Part shown: piece by piece, positions 13,242 to 21,135 of the stretch
Layout: each line of letters opens with the position of its first letter
Numbering within the stretch: the first letter of the stretch is position 1
Assembly (NCBI GenBank): GCA_964654015.1
Contig: CAZZHQ010000042.1
Span: forward strand, 1-21,135
Length of the DNA stretch: 21,135 nt
Reading direction: 5' to 3'
DNA from: JAUUZT01 sp964654015
GTDB lineage: Bacteria; Chloroflexota; Dehalococcoidia; GIF9; AB-539-J10
Made by a program: the position numbers and the translations under genes
Notes under the pieces: generated by a model
What the model was told of the DNA's origin: nothing
The model's database searches: none
What the model saw: the letters and a program-made list of their open reading frames with translations, nothing else

Positions 13242-14744
13242 ATGATAACTAGAATCATGCAAGGTGACATAAAATATATTACCGCTGATGCGATGGTTGT
13301 AACCATGTTTGAAGGAGAAAAAAAGCTCAGCGGGGTTATCTCTGAGGTGGACGAGGCTTTAAATGGAGCTATAAATCAAATAATCAGTAGTGGTGAGTTT
13401 AAAGCTAAAATTAGTGAAATTAGCGTCATCCACTCGCTTGGTAAATTACCGGTAAGAATTGTAGCCGTTGTCGGATTGGGTAAGCGACAAGAATTCAGTA
13501 TAGATAAAATACGCAATTCAACGGCTGAAGTTTGCCGACTTCTAAGAAAATTAAATTGCCATAAGATAACTTTGTCGCCATTTAGCGAGGTTATAAAAAA
13601 TATTAAACTTGTCGATTTGTATGAGGCATATACTGAAGGTAGTCTTTTGGGACTATATAGCTTTGATAAATACAAAAAGCCGGATAACACGACTGTTGAC
13701 GAGCTACTGCTTGTTTCAGAAAACACTGAGAGATTAGAGGACTTAGAGAAAGCCATAGATAAGGGGCAAATTGTAGCCAGGGCTACCAATCTGGCTCGTG
13801 ATATGGTCAATGAGCCAGCAAATAATATGACCCCCAGCCGTATAGCTGACATAGCAAAGGAAATAGCTGACGAGCGAAATTTAAAACTTAAAGTTCTTGA
13901 TGTGGAAGAGATGAAAAGCCTGGGTATGGGTGCACTTCTTGGAGTAGCGAAAGGTAGTGTGGAGCCTCCAAAGATGGTTGTACTGACTTATCAAGGAGAT
14001 AGCAACTCTAGTGAAACAATTGGTTTTGTCGGGAAAGGTGTAACTTTTGATTCAGGTGGGATTTCACTTAAACCCTCTGCGGGGATGGATGAGATGAAAG
14101 ATGATATGGCTGGTGCCGCAGCGGTTTTAGCTGCTATAAGTGGTATTGCGCAGTTACATCCCAAAGTAAATGTCATTGCTGTTGTACCGACTGTAGAAAA
14201 TTTACCCAGTGGTACTGCCTTTAGACCATCAGACATACTAAAGTCGATGAGTGGGAAGACAATTGAGATAATTAGTACAGATGCTGAAGGTAGGCTTATT
14301 TTGGCAGACGCTCTGTGCTATGCCATAAAGAATGGTGCTTCGCCATTAATTGACCTGGCTACTTTAACTGGCGCCTGCCGTATTGCCCTCGGAAATGGAT
14401 ATGCAGGGGCTTTCTGCAATAATAAACGATTTATGGAAAATATAAATAATGCCGCAAATAAAACTGGAGAGCATTTGTGGCAACTACCGTTACCGGTAGA
14501 ATACAAAGAACATAACAAGAGCCAAATTGCGGACATCAAAAACATTGGAGATAAAGTTGCAGGTGCAATCAGCGCTGCTCTTTTTCTGGGCGAGTTTGTT
14601 GATAAAAAACCATGGGCACATCTCGATATAGCTGGTGTAGCCGCCAGTAATGTAGATAATGGTTATATAGTTAAAGGCGCTACAGGATATGGTGTACGTA
14701 TGCTTATTGAATTAGCCTTATCATTAGCTAAGAAGGAGAATTAA
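13242..14744 (+). CDS. pepA: Leucyl aminopeptidase (M17 family)
   Basis: Cytosolic two-metal aminopeptidase removing N-terminal residues from peptides. The 500-aa protein has the N-terminal macro-like domain and the C-terminal catalytic domain. Key motifs: KGVTFDSGGISLKPSAGMD near 264-282 (metal and catalytic Lys), DDMAGAAAV near 287-295 and TDAEGRLILADAL near 345-357 (metal ligands and bicarbonate-binding Arg). GGGGTGA lies before ATG 13242. The stop codon is next to the following gene's ATG and its SD is inside the pepA end, so the two are coupled. M17 proteins sometimes also act as DNA-binding regulators; nothing here tests that. Confidence 0.96.
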   Translation: MITRIMQGDIKYITADAMVVTMFEGEKKLSGVISEVDEALNGAINQIISSGEFKAKISEISVIHSLGKLPVRIVAVVGLGKRQEFSIDKIRNSTAEVCRLLRKLNCHKITLSPFSEVIKNIKLVDLYEAYTEGSLLGLYSFDKYKKPDNTTVDELLLVSENTERLEDLEKAIDKGQIVARATNLARDMVNEPANNMTPSRIADIAKEIADERNLKLKVLDVEEMKSLGMGALLGVAKGSVEPPKMVVLTYQGDSNSSETIGFVGKGVTFDSGGISLKPSAGMDEMKDDMAGAAAVLAAISGIAQLHPKVNVIAVVPTVENLPSGTAFRPSDILKSMSGKTIEIISTDAEGRLILADALCYAIKNGASPLIDLATLTGACRIALGNGYAGAFCNNKRFMENINNAANKTGEHLWQLPLPVEYKEHNKSQIADIKNIGDKVAGAISAALFLGEFVDKKPWAHLDIAGVAASNVDNGYIVKGATGYGVRMLIELALSLAKKEN

Positions 14745-14745
14745 T

Positions 14746-15390
14746 ATGAAATTTAAATGGTTAGGTCATGCTTGCTTCGTTATTACGTCAGACAATGGAA
14801 TTAAAATTATCACTGATCCTTATTTAGTGGATCGTGGTATTCATTATTCTGTTATTGATGAAAAAGCTGATATCGTTCTGGTAAGTCATGACCATTGGGA
14901 TCACAACAATGTTTCAGCAGTAAAAGGTAATCCAGTAGTAATAAAGGATAGTGGAATTCATTTTGCACAAGATATCGAATTTAAGGGTGTAGCCACATAT
15001 CACGATAACTCATCAGGTAAGGAAAGAGGCCCAAACAATATTTTCTGTTTTTGTATGGATAAAGTAAATATCTGCCATCTGGGCGATTTAGGACATGCAC
15101 TTAGCCAGCAACAAATTGTTGATATCGGTAAAGTAGACATATTGTTGGTCCCTGTTGGAGGTAACTTTACAATCGGCGCAAATGACGCAAATGAGATTTG
15201 CGATAAATTGAAACCCAAAGTAGTTATAGCCATGCACTTTAAAAATGAAAAATGTGACTTTCCTATAGAGACCGTTGCGCCTTTTATTGAAAATAAAAAT
15301 AATGTAGAGTCGATGGATCTAAGTGAGCTTGAAATTAATGTTAATGAACTTCCTTCATCTATGAAAACCATTGTTTTAAAGCCTGCTTAA
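14746..15390 (+). CDS. UPF0173 metal-dependent hydrolase (metallo-beta-lactamase fold)
   Basis: A 214-aa UPF0173-family hydrolase of unknown substrate. The metal motif is SHDHWDH with H48, H50, D52, H53; further ligands fit ICHLGDLGHA and AMHFKNE. The N-terminal MKFKWLGHACF is characteristic of the family. AAGGAG for this ATG lies inside the end of pepA and only one base separates the stop from the start, so the genes are co-translated. No signal peptide, so it acts in the cytoplasm. Confidence 0.92.
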   Translation: MKFKWLGHACFVITSDNGIKIITDPYLVDRGIHYSVIDEKADIVLVSHDHWDHNNVSAVKGNPVVIKDSGIHFAQDIEFKGVATYHDNSSGKERGPNNIFCFCMDKVNICHLGDLGHALSQQQIVDIGKVDILLVPVGGNFTIGANDANEICDKLKPKVVIAMHFKNEKCDFPIETVAPFIENKNNVESMDLSELEINVNELPSSMKTIVLKPA

Positions 15391-15456
15391 TAGAAACTAT
15401 AGAGTAGTGGTAGTAGCAGTATTCAGAAAAAATAATATTAGATTATAGTTGGTACA

Positions 15457-16188
15457 ATGATATATAACGCTTCGGATTTTGTTTTCACTCCTCCTCCTCA
15501 GCTTTCGTGGGCAAGGCGTGTTCTAATTAAGCCCTGTGCCGGGTATGCTATGCCCTATCCGGTTACAACCAGTCCAGAAATACTAAGGACTATTATCAGA
15601 GGTATTAGGAAGGTCACAGATGCGGATATTATCATCGCTGATAGTACGCTTAGCGGTGAACCAATAGCGCCAATTTATAAAGAACTTGGATACGAATTCA
15701 GACGCGTTCTGACATTCGATATTAATGATTCTCTACTTCTTGAGATAGAGAATCCTCTTGTACAATTTCTTGAAGAATCCACTTTCTGGATACCCAATTT
15801 GGTCATACGTAGTGACTTCTTAATAAGTGTAACTCCTTTCAAAGTATGTAAGGGAAGTGGATGGTTTAGTATTGCCAATTTATTGAACCTGTTGCAGGTA
15901 AGTAAGTTTCAAAAGGGTAAATATGCTAATTGGGAAGAATTGCTAGATTCAAGTATTGACAGAATACTGGCTGATTTATATTTTACGCTGCCCTTCGACC
16001 TGGGAATAATTGAGGCCAGACAAAAGTATTACTTTACAGACGATACCACTGAAGGTACTACGGAGGAATGTGGGAAAATACTGGTAGGGGAGCCTTACGA
16101 GGTGGACTTGGAAGCTTCAGAAATGGCTGGTTTGGATACAAGGTACCTGCAACTGATCAAAGAGTATAGAGATCAAATTGAGAATTGA
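15457..16188 (+). CDS. DUF362-family protein
   Basis: The 243-aa protein carries the DUF362 signature: VLIKPCAGYAMPYPVTTSP near 22-40, then a TIIRGIRKVTDADIIIADS stretch, and a C-terminal ILVGEPYEVDLEASEMAGLD motif near 208-227. Larger DUF362 proteins have a ferredoxin domain; this one has no CxxCxxC cluster. Biochemical role unknown. Its stop overlaps a possible TTG start of moeA, so it heads or belongs to the Mo-cofactor operon. No clear SD precedes ATG 15457; a promoter may lie in the 66-bp gap. Confidence 0.82.
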   Translation: MIYNASDFVFTPPPQLSWARRVLIKPCAGYAMPYPVTTSPEILRTIIRGIRKVTDADIIIADSTLSGEPIAPIYKELGYEFRRVLTFDINDSLLLEIENPLVQFLEESTFWIPNLVIRSDFLISVTPFKVCKGSGWFSIANLLNLLQVSKFQKGKYANWEELLDSSIDRILADLYFTLPFDLGIIEARQKYYFTDDTTEGTTEECGKILVGEPYEVDLEASEMAGLDTRYLQLIKEYRDQIEN

Positions 16189-16229
16189 GGTACCCTCCAA
16201 TACACCAATGTCCAGGAGATTTGTTTTAC

Positions 16230-17174
16230 GTGATTTCAGTTGAAGAGGCCCTTAACAAGGTATTAAGCTTTATTGAAGTTCTTAAACCAGAGGAAAGGCC
16301 TATTCTGGACGCTCTGGGTCAGGTACTGGCGGAAGAAATACGTTCAAATATTGATGTACCCCCGCTGAATAATTCCGCCATGGATGGTTTTGCTGTAAGA
16401 GCAGAGGATACATATGGCGCGCTTGAATCCTCCCCGGTATTTCTGCCAGTAATTGACCAGGTAGCAGCAGGTTATCTATCAAACAAAACAGTAACATCTA
16501 AAACTGCCATTCGTATAATGACCGGTGCTTCAGTACCTGATGGAGCCAATGCTGTCGTGCAATTTGAGGATACTGATGAGGTACTACGAAAATCTACTAA
16601 AGATAGTTCTTCGACAATTGGCATAAAGAAGCAGGTAAAAAAAGGACAAAATATACGATTCAAGGGAGAAGACATTTCTAAGGGCATGAATGTACTCCCA
16701 TGTGGAACATTACTACGACCATCAGAAATAGGAGTTTTGGCATCTCTTGGATATTCTAAAGTTTCAGTTATAAGGCGTCCCGTGGTTGCGGTTTTAGCTA
16801 CCGGAGATGAACTTATTGATATTGGACAGACACTTATTCCTGGAAAAATTTACAATAGCAATGCGTATTCTATTGCTGCGCAGATAAAGCGGTATGGTGG
16901 AAACCCTAAAATTCTTGGTATAGGACTTGATTCTATTGAATCAATTGAAAATAAAATTGATGAAGCGCGTGGCTGTGACATGCTTATTACTTCCGGNNNN
17001 NNNNNNNNNNNNNNNNNNNNNNNNNNNNNNNNNNNNNNNNNNNNNNNNNNNNNNNNNNNNNNNNNNNNNNNNNNNNNNNNNNNNNNNNNNNNNNNNGGAT
17101 TAGCGATTATTCCTGAGAACACAAATGGCGTTAAGGCTGGCGACATGGTACAAATACAAATGATTGACTGGTAA
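16230..17174 (+). CDS. moeA: Molybdopterin molybdenumtransferase, broken by assembly gap
   Basis: MoeA inserts molybdate into adenylated molybdopterin. Motifs: PPLNNSAMDGFAVRAED, RIMTGASVPDGANAVVQFED, ATGDELIDIGQ and PGKIYNSNAYS, then DMLITSG where the family motif continues GGVS. The sequence there is replaced by 100 N (16997-17096), and it resumes at the C-terminal domain. About 280 residues are visible against about 400 in the family, so the true gap is probably nearer 300-370 nt; the frame across N is not meaningful. I prefer GTG 16230 (AGGAG 11 bases upstream; ISVEEAL is the usual N-terminus); TTG 16185 is an alternative overlapping the DUF362 stop. Confidence 0.9.
   Translation: MISVEEALNKVLSFIEVLKPEERPILDALGQVLAEEIRSNIDVPPLNNSAMDGFAVRAEDTYGALESSPVFLPVIDQVAAGYLSNKTVTSKTAIRIMTGASVPDGANAVVQFEDTDEVLRKSTKDSSSTIGIKKQVKKGQNIRFKGEDISKGMNVLPCGTLLRPSEIGVLASLGYSKVSVIRRPVVAVLATGDELIDIGQTLIPGKIYNSNAYSIAAQIKRYGGNPKILGIGLDSIESIENKIDEARGCDMLITSXXXXXXXXXXXXXXXXXXXXXXXXXXXXXXXXXXGLAIIPENTNGVKAGDMVQIQMIDW
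16997..17096. other. Assembly gap of exactly 100 N
   Basis: The run of 100 N is the conventional scaffold gap of unknown length. It interrupts moeA; nothing can be said of its contents beyond the missing part of MoeA. Confidence 0.98.
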
Positions 17175-17186
17175 GGAGCATCAAAA

Positions 17187-17831
17187 ATGGTACCCTCTAT
17201 AGCTATTGTAGGCGAATCGGGAACAGGAAAGACTAATCTTATCGAGAGGTTGATTGTTGAATTCAAAAATAGAGGTATGCGTGTAGCAGCAGTTAAACAT
17301 AGTCATGGAGAAATAGACCTTGATAAAGAAGGCAAGGATAGTTGGAGATTTGCTGAGGCTGGTAGCGATATTACAGTTTTCAGTTCAGTCGATAAACTTG
17401 CATATATAAGGAACGTAGATTCTGATTCCAGTATCGCCGAGATTCTTCGAATTATTGGTGGTTCGGCCGACCTTGTTTTATTTGAGGGATTTAAAAAAGG
17501 TAATATCCCTAAAATAGAGGTATATCGTGAACAATCTGGTAGTGATCTTGTAAGCCCTATCCAGATTTTATCAGCTGTAGCTACAGATAAGCACCTTGAT
17601 ATTGATTTGCCCCAGATTCCTTTAAACGATACCGCTCAAATCGCAGATTTTATTGAGCAGAACATTTTAAATTTACAGGGAACTAGTAGTTTATTATTTA
17701 TCAATGGAAAGCAAGTTTTCATAAAACCCTTTGTGCAGGATATTATTTCTGAAGCCCTCTTAGCTATGGTGGCAACTCTCAAAGATGTAGGTGAAATACA
17801 AAACCTGGATATTTCCATAAGGAAAAACTAA
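17187..17831 (+). CDS. mobB: Molybdopterin-guanine dinucleotide biosynthesis protein B
   Basis: GTP-binding partner of MobA in making the guanine dinucleotide form of the cofactor. The 214-aa protein has Walker A GESGTGKT at 9-16, the family's AVKHSHGEIDLDKEGKDSWR segment near 35-54, and LVLFEGFKKGNIPKIEVYR near 96-114. The C-terminal about 50 residues extend past the core MobB domain. GGAG is eight bases before ATG 17187, and only 12 bp separate it from moeA. mobA is not in the window. Context suggests molybdoenzymes such as DMSO-reductase-family oxidoreductases. Confidence 0.93.
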   Translation: MVPSIAIVGESGTGKTNLIERLIVEFKNRGMRVAAVKHSHGEIDLDKEGKDSWRFAEAGSDITVFSSVDKLAYIRNVDSDSSIAEILRIIGGSADLVLFEGFKKGNIPKIEVYREQSGSDLVSPIQILSAVATDKHLDIDLPQIPLNDTAQIADFIEQNILNLQGTSSLLFINGKQVFIKPFVQDIISEALLAMVATLKDVGEIQNLDISIRKN

Positions 17832-17835
17832 ATAT

Positions 17836-18342
17836 ATGTCTGATTTAAAATATAAACTGGGAATACTGACGGTTAGTGATAAGGGTTCACAAGGGAAGCG
17901 TCGTGACACAAGTAGCGAAGCGATACGCGATGTATTATTACAAACTGACTTTGCTGTTTCGGCTTATGATATTGTTCCAGATGAAATTGAACTCATCGTT
18001 AATAAATTAAGCAGTTGGGCCGACGAAGATCAGATTGATGTTATCCTGACCACCGGAGGTACAGGCCTTGGTCCAAGAGATGTCACCCCCGAAGCTACTC
18101 TGTCAGTAATCGACAAACTCATTCCAGGCTTTGCAGAGGCTATGAGAGCGGAAAGCATGAAAATAACTTCTAGAGCAATGTTATCACGTGCGGTTGCTGG
18201 CGCCAGGAAAAATTGTTTGATTATCAATTTACCAGGTAGCCCGAAAGCTGCACGTGAATGTCTTGACATAATATTGCCGGCTCTTACTCATGCCGTTGAT
18301 ATACTGCGGAGTAATGTTACTGAATGTGCTGTAAGTGATTAA
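17836..18342 (+). CDS. mogA: Molybdopterin adenylyltransferase (MogA/MoaB type)
   Basis: Adenylates molybdopterin before MoeA inserts Mo. The 168-aa protein has KLGILTVSDKGSQGKRRDTS at the N-terminus, TTGGTGLGPRDVTPEAT near 71-87 and INLPGSPKAARECL near 135-148, all typical of the MoCF_biosynth fold. It lies 4 bp after mobB; AAGGA in the mobB end serves as SD. MogA and MoaB are hard to tell apart by motif; length and operon favour MogA function. Confidence 0.92.
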   Translation: MSDLKYKLGILTVSDKGSQGKRRDTSSEAIRDVLLQTDFAVSAYDIVPDEIELIVNKLSSWADEDQIDVILTTGGTGLGPRDVTPEATLSVIDKLIPGFAEAMRAESMKITSRAMLSRAVAGARKNCLIINLPGSPKAARECLDIILPALTHAVDILRSNVTECAVSD

Positions 18343-18438
18343 TTTCTGACATGACTTTATAGTATTAAGTAAAAGTTTTAGATAACATATACCTGTGGAT
18401 ATTTGGAATCAGGGCAATTTTGGAAAGTAGTTATAAAA

Positions 18439-19413
18439 ATGAATAATCTCGTGGATTCTAGCCAGCGCAATATAAACTATCTTCGTATATCGGTTACCGA
18501 TCGATGTAACTTACGCTGTATTTATTGTATGCCCGAGACTGGCATTAAATGGATAGCACATAGCGAGATACTCACCTATGAAGAGATTGCCACTGTTGTG
18601 CGCGTCGGTGCAGATCTGGGTATAAACAAAATACGAATCACCGGTGGTGAACCACTGACCAGGGCGGAGTTACCGAAGCTAATTAAGATGCTCTCAGAAA
18701 CTAACGGAGTAGACGAGATTTCTTTAACAACCAATGGTATTTTACTTAAAAAACAAGTATTAGAGCTTAAGGATGCTGGTTTACGGCGAATAAATATCAG
18801 TCTTGATACTTTTAAACAAGAGAGATTTAAACAGATTACCCGTCTGGGGAACTTACAGGATGTCCTTGATGGAATTGATGCAGCCAAGAATGCTGGTTTA
18901 AACCCTGTAAAGATAGATATGGTTGTAATTAAAGGCATTAATGACGATGAAATAATAGACTTCGCCAGGAAAACATATGAACAGGGATGGCATATACGAT
19001 TTATAGAATTGATGCCTTTATCCAACATAAAGGGCATAATCTCCGTAAAGGAAATGCGCAGTCGTATAGAATCATTGGATAAACTTGAAACAGCATCAGC
19101 CCCAGTGGGGAATGGACCAGCCAGATATTACCGTTTACCTGGAGCTAAAGGTACTATAGGGTTTATTAGTCCCGTCACAGAGCCATTCTGTCGCTGGTGC
19201 AATCGTTTACGCCTGACTTCTTATGGGCAATTATGCTCTTGTCTATTATCCGATGGTGGCGTTGATCTCAGGAAACCACTTAGAAATATTAATTTACCTG
19301 AAGAGGAAATAAGGCGTCTTTTTCTTGAGTTAGTTGCCTCAAAACCAGCTCATCATGATTTGGCAAATAATAACCTTGCTTTGTCTCATAAAATGTCTCA
19401 GATTGGTGGCTGA
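18439..19413 (+). CDS. moaA: GTP 3',8-cyclase (radical SAM)
   Basis: Catalyses the first step of molybdopterin synthesis from GTP, with MoaC. From ATG 18439 it is 324 aa. The radical-SAM cluster is C23, C27, C30 (CNLRCIYC), then RITGGEPL; the second 4Fe-4S cluster is C251, C254, C268 (FCRWCNRLRLTSYGQLCSC). The C-terminus is MSQIGG, with the Gly-Gly needed for activity. A TTG at 18403 extends the frame but adds no family sequence. A 96-bp gap from mogA is the largest inside the Mo cluster. Confidence 0.96.
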   Translation: MNNLVDSSQRNINYLRISVTDRCNLRCIYCMPETGIKWIAHSEILTYEEIATVVRVGADLGINKIRITGGEPLTRAELPKLIKMLSETNGVDEISLTTNGILLKKQVLELKDAGLRRINISLDTFKQERFKQITRLGNLQDVLDGIDAAKNAGLNPVKIDMVVIKGINDDEIIDFARKTYEQGWHIRFIELMPLSNIKGIISVKEMRSRIESLDKLETASAPVGNGPARYYRLPGAKGTIGFISPVTEPFCRWCNRLRLTSYGQLCSCLLSDGGVDLRKPLRNINLPEEEIRRLFLELVASKPAHHDLANNNLALSHKMSQIGG

Positions 19414-19447
19414 TAGCTACAGCCTCTAAGAAAGAAAGGAATAAATA

Positions 19448-20386
19448 ATGTTCGATTCAACAAATGAAAACGTGGTATCAACAGTTCGGATGATAGATGT
19501 AACCGCGAAGGCTGAAACGGAACGTGAGGCTATAGCTAAAGGTAAAATCAGTATGAGCGCCACCACGCTGGAACTTATTAGAGAGAAAAAGATGGTGAAG
19601 GGAGATATACTGGCTGTATCTGAAACAGCCGGTCTTTTAGCGGCAAAGCAGACTCAACACCTTTTACCACTCTGCCATCCATTATTACTTACAAATATAT
19701 CAATCACATTCTACCTGCCACCTGGTGGTGATTTCATCGAGATTACTGCTAAAACAAAAGGTACTGGGAAAACCGGGTTTGAGATGGAAGCTTTAATCGC
19801 GGTGTCCGTAACTGCACTGAATATTTATGATATGTGTAAAATCATAGATAAGGACATGAGCATTGGACAAATCAGGCTGATAAGAAAGAGCGGAGGAAAA
19901 AGCGGGATTTATGTTGCGGGGGAAAATGGAGGCAAATATGGAAAACACGGCAAGCTGGTAGCTGTTTCTATTGGCTCAGATGCGGATTCGAAGAGTCCGG
20001 TGGCAAAGGCGGTTCTACGTAAAGAATATGGATTGGTTGGTGACATACATGCTGGTAGTTCACGCCAGGTAAGCCTCTTAGCAAAGGAAACCATTGATAA
20101 AATGTTAACTGCCATAAGTAGTATCAACCCCGAACGAATGAAGACTCAAAATATATCAATTAAGCCTGGTGATTCTGCTGAAAATTTACTAATCGAAGGA
20201 ATAGATTTAATCTCATTACCCCTTGGCACCAGAATCCATATAGGAAATGAAGCTATAGTGGAGGTTTCTCAGATAGGGAAAGAATTTCATAAACCGGGTT
20301 ATTACCTGCTTCCTCTTGAAGGGTTATTCGCCGATGTTATTGAAGGCGGCGCCGTTAACGCCGGTGATGATGTGGTTATCGAATAA
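19448..20386 (+). CDS. moaC: MoaC-MOSC fusion: cyclic pyranopterin monophosphate synthase with MOSC domain
   Basis: Residues 14-158 are MoaC: MIDVTAKAETEREAIAKG, KGDILAVSETAGLLAAKQT, LLPLCHPL, KTGFEMEAL (usually GVEMEAL), YDMCKIIDKDM and KSGGKSG. It converts the MoaA product to cyclic pyranopterin monophosphate. Residues about 165-312 are a MOSC domain (LVGDIHAGSSRQVSLLA, GDSAENLLIEGIDL, EGLFADVIEGGAVNAGD). The usual Cys-bearing segment after IGKE is replaced by FHKPGYYLLPLEG, with no Cys, so sulfur carrier chemistry at that position is doubtful. AAGGA precedes ATG 19448. Last gene of the Mo cluster; converges on acyP 5 bp away. Confidence 0.94.
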   Translation: MFDSTNENVVSTVRMIDVTAKAETEREAIAKGKISMSATTLELIREKKMVKGDILAVSETAGLLAAKQTQHLLPLCHPLLLTNISITFYLPPGGDFIEITAKTKGTGKTGFEMEALIAVSVTALNIYDMCKIIDKDMSIGQIRLIRKSGGKSGIYVAGENGGKYGKHGKLVAVSIGSDADSKSPVAKAVLRKEYGLVGDIHAGSSRQVSLLAKETIDKMLTAISSINPERMKTQNISIKPGDSAENLLIEGIDLISLPLGTRIHIGNEAIVEVSQIGKEFHKPGYYLLPLEGLFADVIEGGAVNAGDDVVIE

Positions 20387-20391
20387 GATTA

Positions 20392-20676
20392 CTAATATCT
20401 TATAGTGAAATCAGCAAAATGATTGACCTGGTCGGACCACATTAGCTCAACATTCTGTACTATGGAGCCTGCAGTGCCTTTGCGTAAATTAGATATCAGG
20501 CTTTCCAGGTAGTGCTTTTCTCCTACCGCTTTGATTTCTACAATATCTCCACAAGGAAGATTACGTACATATCCCTGTAAATTCAGTTTGATAGCAGTGC
20601 ACTTAACGAAATCTCGAAAACAAACACCCTGAACATGTCCATGAACATTGACTGTTAGCTGAAGTATTTCTGCCAT
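20392..20676 (-). CDS. acyP: Acylphosphatase
   Basis: Hydrolyses acyl phosphates. 94 aa; catalytic R21 in GHVQGVCFRDFV and N39 in GYVRNLPCGDIVEI match the family's Arg/Asn pair. It probably shares a transcript with the 45-aa gene 48 bp upstream. No clear SD. It converges on moaC-MOSC with only 5 bp between the stops. Confidence 0.93.
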   Translation of the reverse strand: MAEILQLTVNVHGHVQGVCFRDFVKCTAIKLNLQGYVRNLPCGDIVEIKAVGEKHYLESLISNLRKGTAGSIVQNVELMWSDQVNHFADFTIRY

Positions 20677-20724
20677 ATTTTAGCCATTCGGTAGGTTACC
20701 AAAATAACTATGCAAATTTAGCGA

Positions 20725-20862
20725 TTACTCGTCTTCTTTCGGTTTTCGTTTTTTAATTACTTCTGTTACAGTCGTTGGTTCATATTCGGATTGTATTAAT
20801 TGTTTATTAGTTCCTTTTTTAATTGTTTTCTTTTCTTTATGCCCAAAGTCCCGTTTGCCCAT
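20725..20862 (-). CDS. Small basic protein, 45 aa
   Basis: A short gene starting MGKRDFGHKEKKTIKKG and ending KKRKPKEDE: 45 residues, highly charged, Lys-rich, no hydrophobic segment. AAGGAG, eight bases before ATG 20862, is the best ribosome site in this part of the window, supporting a real gene. I recall similar MGKRD-starting small proteins in Chloroflexota but cannot verify it. It may bind nucleic acid or ribosomes; function unknown. Confidence 0.68.
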   Translation of the reverse strand: MGKRDFGHKEKKTIKKGTNKQLIQSEYEPTTVTEVIKKRKPKEDE

Positions 20863-20912
20863 CTTGATATCTCCTTCTCACAAACAATTCATAGTTATTT
20901 TACGTTATTCCT

Positions 20913-20941
20913 CTATTATTAACTATAATTAATTTAAGCAA
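20913..20941 (-). promoter_or_regulatory. Possible promoter for the 45-aa gene and acyP
   Basis: On the minus strand TTGCTT (20936-20941), 17-bp spacer, TAATAG (20913-20918), about 50 bp before the ATG. The region is AT-rich, so chance is possible. Confidence 0.35.
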
Positions 20942-21025
20942 TTATACATTAACTGGTTGCGACCAATATTTTAAAGAAACACCTTGTTTTTAGTATATCA
21001 AGAGTCATTAATTTGACACAACTTG

Positions 21026-21054
21026 TTGATTAGATAAGCTAGTCAAGTTATAAT
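21026..21054 (+). promoter_or_regulatory. tRNA-Gln promoter
   Basis: TTGATT (21026-21031), 17-bp spacer, TATAAT (21049-21054); the start would fall 1-3 bases before the mature tRNA 5' end. Confidence 0.6.
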
Positions 21055-21063
21055 TTCTAGTGT

Positions 21064-21134
21064 TGGGGATTAGTCTAGCGGTAGGACGACTGATTCTGGA
21101 TCAGTTAGGCCAGGTTCGAATCCTGGATCCCCAG
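21064..21134 (+). tRNA. tRNA-Gln(CUG)
   Basis: 71 nt with discriminator G. Acceptor TGGGGAT/ATCCCCA, anticodon stem ACTGA/TCAGT, loop TTCTGGA with anticodon CTG (reads CAG), T loop TTCGAAT. The leading T1-A72 pair with GGGG is typical of glutamine tRNA. The window ends one base later. Confidence 0.95.
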
Positions 21135-21135
21135 C

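Noticed and set aside
16185..16229. TTG 16185 as moeA start
   Set aside because: It adds 15 residues not typical of MoeA; GTG 16230 precedes ISVEEAL, with AGGAG upstream. Kept only as an alternative.
1..21135. CRISPR array or known defence genes
   Set aside because: No regularly spaced repeats with unique spacers, and no Cas, restriction or toxin-antitoxin motifs recognised.

Overview
The window is a piece of a low-GC bacterial chromosome in a draft assembly: a run of exactly 100 N at 16997-17096 marks a scaffold gap. It carries tRNA-Arg(UCU), an integrative element of about 10 kb next to it, and an ordinary chromosomal region dominated by molybdenum-cofactor genes. Shine-Dalgarno sites, sigma-70-type promoters, a CIRCE (HrcA) operator, a MoaC-MOSC fusion, a DUF362 protein and acetyl-CoA synthetase suit an anaerobic Chloroflexota/Dehalococcoidia-like or Firmicutes-like bacterium. 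That placement is inference, with low confidence.

1-116 is left chromosomal flank with a short tandem repeat. 117-10099 is the element, bounded by a perfect 60-bp direct repeat (117-176 and 10040-10099) that is the 3' part of tRNA-Arg. The intact tRNA lies at 10053-10126 on the minus strand. Left to right the element holds: the body of a tyrosine integrase (+); a minus-strand block of small membrane or exported proteins (1332-4962); an unknown cytoplasmic gene; a structured noncoding region (5599-5942); a minus-strand replication-type operon (SF3/D5-like helicase and three small genes, 5943-8297); a 400-aa gene with a sigma-region-4-like C-terminus; and a divergent excisionase-type gene with a consensus promoter. 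I see no conjugation or virion genes, so the element looks like a satellite or mobilisable island.

The main discovery is at the two ends. The integrase frame is open across the left att site but has no ATG, GTG or TTG before residue ~101. The right end has an SD-preceded ATG (10000) whose frame runs through the right att copy. Joining the ends as in an excised circle fuses them in phase into a 352-aa integrase, directly behind the excisionase gene and its promoter. Integration would therefore remove promoter, RBS and start codon from the integrase. GTTAAGCAA-type repeats flank the att core on both sides like lambda arm sites.

10316-10838 is a minus-strand two-gene operon (small Cys/His protein, then an FmdB-type zinc ribbon) with a promoter overlapping a CIRCE element. 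10981-12951 is acs. 13242-15390 is pepA plus a UPF0173 hydrolase. 15457-20386 is DUF362, moeA (interrupted by the gap), mobB, mogA, moaA and a moaC-MOSC fusion, which build and mature molybdopterin cofactor. Acylphosphatase and a 45-aa basic protein follow on the minus strand, and tRNA-Gln(CUG) with its own promoter closes the window.
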